This document shows, piece after piece, positions 61,149-64,000 of a DNA stretch of 64,000 nucleotides. The first letter of the stretch is position 1; every line of letters starts with the position of its first letter. This DNA is from Caryophanales bacterium UBA2289 (GTDB lineage: Bacteria; Bacillota_I; Bacilli_A; Izemoplasmatales; Hujiaoplasmataceae), in assembly GCA_002345505.1 (NCBI GenBank), contig DDWJ01000018.1, positions 83,151 through 147,150 on the forward strand. Direction: 5' to 3'. The notes beneath the pieces were generated by a model, which was given only the letters and a program-made list of their open reading frames with translations, ran no database searches and was not told the origin of the DNA. A program made the position numbers and the translations under genes.

Positions 61149-61650
61149 AGTATTCTTCCTTTAATATCGCAAAAAATAACTCATCCCACCAATTATCATC
61201 TTTTTGATTATATATACATTGCTTAAATAAACCTTCTAATCTCATTCCTAATTTTTCACACATTCTTTTGGATGCGATATTGTCAGGTTGACAAGTAGCT
61301 ATTACTCTATGAGCTTTAAGTTCTTTAAAAGCATAATTCAAAACTAATTCAGCTGCCATAAAACCATAACCTTGATTAAAGTAATTACTATTTAACATCC
61401 AGCCAATTTCATATGTATCTTTCATAAACCAATCATGAAGATCGATATGACCAATTACTTTATTTTCTTTTTTTAAGATTATTCCGAAATGTTCTTGCTC
61501 CTTCTCAGGATTAAGAAATTTATTAACTCTTTCTTCATTATAAATTCCTTCGACAAAATAAGTCATTGTTACTGGATCTGATAGATACTCCAATACGTCA
61601 TCAAAGTCTCTAGGTTTTAATTTTCTTAATATAATTACATCATTTTCCAT
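61138..61650 (-). CDS. RimJ-type GNAT acetyltransferase
   Basis: A 170-residue acetyltransferase of the RimJ/RimL type: RKLKPRDFDDVLEYLSDPVTMTYF at the start, EIGWMLNSNYFNQGYGFMAAELVL (acetyl-CoA site), then HRVIATCQPDNIASKRMCEKLGMRLEG. It probably acetylates a protein N-terminus or a small molecule. ATG 61650 lies 2 bp after the stop of the Crp/Fnr regulator gene; AAAGGAAGAAAATTAATA precedes it. Middle gene of the regulator-GNAT-rlmH operon. Confidence 0.9.
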   Translation of the reverse strand: MENDVIILRKLKPRDFDDVLEYLSDPVTMTYFVEGIYNEERVNKFLNPEKEQEHFGIILKKENKVIGHIDLHDWFMKDTYEIGWMLNSNYFNQGYGFMAAELVLNYAFKELKAHRVIATCQPDNIASKRMCEKLGMRLEGLFKQCIYNQKDDNWWDELFFAILKEEYYEN

Positions 61651-61652
61651 TA

Positions 61653-62255
61653 TTAATTTTCTTCCTTTAACCAAATATATTTTTTATTATAATCTATTAA
61701 ATTATCTTTCTTCATCAACTTCATTTCTCTTGATAAAGACTGCCTTGTTACATTTAGATAGTTTGCTAGAGTCTGTTTATTGTTAATTCTAATAATAAAG
61801 CTTTTATCAATTGTTATTCTATTGTTTATATACATAAGTATTTTATCTTTTAAACTCTTTTGTAAAAGAATCTTATTATGTTGATTTAACTGTAAGGCTT
61901 TATCTGATAATTGCTTTAAATATATATTCCTAAATGCATCATTTGATACCAGTAACTTGTTCAGTTTCTCTTTTTCTAAAAAACATATGCTTGTTTCTTC
62001 TAAACAAACTAGATTGCCTGGGAAATATGGATATTCGCTATTAATTAAAAAATCACCGAAGATGTCTCCACTTTTTAATTCAGCTAAAATCTTCTCTTCA
62101 CCATTTGTGGTGAAATGGACCAACTGTAAACTTCCTTCGACAATATAACCGATTTTGTCACACAAATCATTTTCATAACAAACAAAATTGTTCTTGGGAT
62201 AACAACATTTTAAAGAAAACTCTCTTAATATTTCGTTATTTAATCTTTCAATCAT
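61653..62255 (-). CDS. Crp/Fnr-family transcriptional regulator
   Basis: A 200-residue regulator with an N-terminal cyclic-nucleotide-binding-like barrel (VEGSLQLVHFTTNGEEKILAELKSGDIFGDFL) and a C-terminal winged helix with NKQTLANYLNVTRQSLSREMKLM as recognition helix. No Cys cluster for iron-sulfur binding is at the N-terminus, though CCYPKNNFVCYENDLC holds four Cys within 16 residues, so redox sensing is possible. ATG 62255 follows GGTGATTTT. A perfect palindrome 14 bp upstream is a likely autoregulatory site, shared with the divergent ABC operon. Confidence 0.88.
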   Translation of the reverse strand: MIERLNNEILREFSLKCCYPKNNFVCYENDLCDKIGYIVEGSLQLVHFTTNGEEKILAELKSGDIFGDFLINSEYPYFPGNLVCLEETSICFLEKEKLNKLLVSNDAFRNIYLKQLSDKALQLNQHNKILLQKSLKDKILMYINNRITIDKSFIIRINNKQTLANYLNVTRQSLSREMKLMKKDNLIDYNKKYIWLKEEN

Positions 62256-62268
62256 AAAATCACCAATT

Positions 62269-62284
62269 TGTAACATATGTTACA
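62269..62284. promoter_or_regulatory. Perfect 16-bp palindrome, probable Crp/Fnr operator
   Basis: TGTAACATATGTTACA is its own reverse complement, the size and shape of a Crp/Fnr-family site. It lies between the divergent regulator gene (start 62255) and ABC operon (start 62340). TATTAT at 62311-62316 or TATAGT at 62299-62304 could be the plus-strand -10 box. Confidence 0.75.
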
Positions 62285-62339
62285 TATTTCTTAATGAATA
62301 TAGTATATCATATTATTGAATGAAAGTTGGTGGTCTAAA

Positions 62340-63257
62340 TTGAAAAAGATTGTATTAATATTTTTTATGTTTATTTTGATTTCTTTATCCTCTTGTAGTA
62401 ACAATCAAGAACAGATTAAAGTTATCGTCCCTAATGGAGTTCCTAGTATTGCTCAAAGCTATATGGAGTATCATCAAGAGAATACTAACTATGTAATCGA
62501 AAGAGTTAGTGGTCCTTCACCATTACTAGCTGCCTTTACTTCTAAATCTCATGATATAATTATCGCTCCAATTAATGTTGGTGCTAATCTTTATAATAAA
62601 GGCACAGGATATAAGTTAGCTGGTTTACTAACTTGGACCAATTTTCAAATAATCTCAAAGAACCCTATTGATATCAATAACTTAGAGAACTATACAATTA
62701 TCTCTTATGGAAAAGCCGCAGTACCAGAAATCATACTAGATTACTTATTTGAACAAATAAACCCAAATATTGAAATTAATTTCGATGCTAGTTCAGTTCA
62801 AGAAGCTTACCTTAGATTCATGCAAGAAGAAAATTTGGTTGCGATAATCTCCGAACCAGTAACAACAACTGCCATCTTAAATGATGAATCTTTATATACT
62901 TTAGATCTAGCCCAAGTTTGGGAAGACTATACTGAATATGATCTGTTTCCTCAAGCCGGTGTTTTTGTAAGTGAAGATTTATCTGATTCTCAAGTAAGCA
63001 CATATTTAAGAGGATTACAATCAGCTGCTAGCTATACTCTTAACAATCCTGAAGAAGTTTCTAGTTATTGTGAGAGCATGGATTATCCATTTTCACTTGA
63101 AGTTATTAGAGATTCAATAACTAAAAGTAATATTGCTTTTTTGTATGCTAGTGATGAAGAACAAGTTATTAATGACTTTCTACAAATGATCTATGATTTC
63201 AAACCTGAGCTGATCGGTAATGCTATTCCAAGTGAGGATTTCATATGGCAAAAATAA
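62340..63257 (+). CDS. ABC-transporter substrate-binding lipoprotein (NMT1/SsuA-like)
   Basis: A 305-residue binding protein. TTG 62340 gives a lipoprotein signal (LKKIVLIFFMFILISLSSC), preceded by GGTGG; the longer reading adds eight non-signal residues. The mature part (KVIVPNGVPSIAQSYM, then FTSKSHDIIIAPINVGANLY) resembles binding proteins for sulfonates, nitrate or thiamine precursors. The substrate is unknown. It overlaps the permease gene by 13 bp and is probably controlled by the divergent Crp/Fnr regulator. Confidence 0.88.
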   Translation: MKKIVLIFFMFILISLSSCSNNQEQIKVIVPNGVPSIAQSYMEYHQENTNYVIERVSGPSPLLAAFTSKSHDIIIAPINVGANLYNKGTGYKLAGLLTWTNFQIISKNPIDINNLENYTIISYGKAAVPEIILDYLFEQINPNIEINFDASSVQEAYLRFMQEENLVAIISEPVTTTAILNDESLYTLDLAQVWEDYTEYDLFPQAGVFVSEDLSDSQVSTYLRGLQSAASYTLNNPEEVSSYCESMDYPFSLEVIRDSITKSNIAFLYASDEEQVINDFLQMIYDFKPELIGNAIPSEDFIWQK

Positions 63258-63988
63258 AAAGAAAACACTATTTAGGATTTTTATCCGTCATAGTATTTAT
63301 TTTCATTTGGTATCTATTTTCTTTATCAGTTAATAATCAGTTTATATTACCGAGTCCATTAAAGGTCATAGAATCATTATTTAACATTTTAACGGAATTA
63401 AAAACCTATGAAGTAATTGGAGTTACCTTAATAAGATTAATAATAGCTTTCACATTATCTGGTCTCTTAGCTATTATGCTTGGTATAATCTCAGGAAATT
63501 ATAAAATAATTGATGAGATACTACATCCTTTTATAGTAACTTTAAGAACTTTACCGGTTGCTTCAGTTATCGTAATTATCTTAATTATCTTTGGTAATGA
63601 ATTATCTCTTTTCATAATAACTTTCGTAATGGTTTTTCCAATTATCTATGAAGGTGCAAAAAATGGAGTATTGAATATATCTGAAGAGTTAAAAAACACA
63701 ATTACTATGGAAACTAATCACAAATTAGAAATCATGGCGAAACTTCACTTTCCATTAGCTTTACCGTATATAAAAACATCTTTATTACAATCATTTGGAT
63801 TAGGTTTTAAGGTTATTGTCATGGCTGAATTTATCTCCCAAACTTCAAAAGGAATCGGCAACGAGCTTTTCCAAGGCAGTATCTCAATTGAGTATGAATT
63901 GGTGTTTGCGTGGACAATAATTTTAATAGTTCTTGTGACAATTGTTGAAATAATCTTTAAATCAATTAACAATAAAATAAAAAAATGA
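63245..63988 (+). CDS. ABC-transporter permease (SsuC/TauC-like)
   Basis: A 247-residue inner-membrane permease with about six segments and the family's loop that contacts the ATPase (ITMETNHKLEIMAKLHFPLALPYI, the EAA loop). LPSPLKVIESLF near the N-terminus is typical of the sulfonate/nitrate/taurine group. It overlaps the binding-protein gene, and its TGA overlaps the next ATG, so the transporter genes are translated as one unit. Confidence 0.92.
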   Translation: MAKIKRKHYLGFLSVIVFIFIWYLFSLSVNNQFILPSPLKVIESLFNILTELKTYEVIGVTLIRLIIAFTLSGLLAIMLGIISGNYKIIDEILHPFIVTLRTLPVASVIVIILIIFGNELSLFIITFVMVFPIIYEGAKNGVLNISEELKNTITMETNHKLEIMAKLHFPLALPYIKTSLLQSFGLGFKVIVMAEFISQTSKGIGNELFQGSISIEYELVFAWTIILIVLVTIVEIIFKSINNKIKK

Positions 63989-64000
63989 AAAACAAGTTTT
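63985..64000 (+). CDS. Start of the next ABC gene, probably the ATPase (cut by window edge)
   Basis: ATG at 63985 overlaps the permease TGA (ATGA) and reads M-K-N-K-F before the edge. An ATP-binding subunit is expected here from operon logic, but five codons cannot confirm it. Confidence 0.45.

Noticed and set aside
1..64000. Whole-genome reassignment of TGA to Trp (Mollicutes code)
   Set aside because: Trp is TGG in all genes, and about ten genes end in TGA, several directly before a terminator (for example 22236, 40772 and 51923). Only one conserved Trp position is TGA.
1..64000. CRISPR arrays, rRNA or tRNA genes
   Set aside because: No regularly spaced repeats and no recognisable RNA gene were seen on either strand by eye; a covariance-model search was not possible.

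Overview
The window is AT-rich DNA (roughly 30% GC by eye) from a low-GC, Gram-positive-derived bacterium. ATG/GTG/TTG starts follow AGGAGG-like ribosome sites, U-tailed hairpins punctuate the genes, and secreted proteins are lipoproteins with Cys lipoboxes. Trp is TGG, and about ten genes end in TGA, so the code is standard. Gene content (Na+-pumping NQR/RNF-type cluster, many small membrane proteins, beta-glucan-degrading lipoproteins, MoaD/ThiF pair) suggests Acholeplasma/Izemoplasma-like Mollicutes relatives or another low-GC Bacillota. That placement is an inference. No rRNA, tRNA or CRISPR array was seen.

Layout. 1-9.8 kb: a GH81 beta-1,3-glucanase lipoprotein, a tocopherol-cyclase-like gene broken by an in-frame TGA, SOUL and aldo/keto reductase genes, a PadR/DUF1700/DUF4097 stress operon with a dyad over its promoter, a deoxynucleoside kinase and a CysK-like enzyme. 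10-17 kb: a lipoprotein with two RsgI-like extracellular modules, an out-of-frame lipoprotein, an RDD-type membrane protein, a GltS-like symporter and an acyltransferase. 17.5-21.4 kb: nqrBCDEF-like operon with no nqrA. 22-45.6 kb: mainly minus-strand metabolic genes. These include three GH3 glucosidases (one a lipoprotein), a ROK-like kinase whose motifs look circularly permuted, an M13 peptidase, a chromate-transporter pair, a DEAD-box helicase, an MFS transporter, esterases and a MoaD/ThiF pair. 45.9-48.2 kb: an amino-acid permease behind a mini-ORF leader, and small genes.

48.3-60.7 kb is a defence island ending exactly at the 3' end of rlmH (orfX), the site used by staphylococcal SCC elements. 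Three direct repeats (52629, 56734, 60671) each encode the last RlmH residues NEPYHK plus a stop, using synonymous codons. A fourth degenerate site lies at 58872. They divide the island into units: a PD-(D/E)XK + HEPN gene pair; a HEPN gene plus a nucleotidyltransferase-GNAT fusion; a CBASS operon (TM-NUDIX effector, CD-NTase with AGS-C domain, ApeA-like HEPN); and, beyond the last repeat, a GATC restriction-modification cluster with two nucleases and one C5 methylase. No recombinase gene is in the window.

60.7-64 kb: rlmH is the last gene of a Crp/Fnr regulator - GNAT - rlmH operon. This operon diverges from an ABC transporter across a perfect 16-bp palindrome, probably the regulator's operator. 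The ABC operon runs off the right edge.
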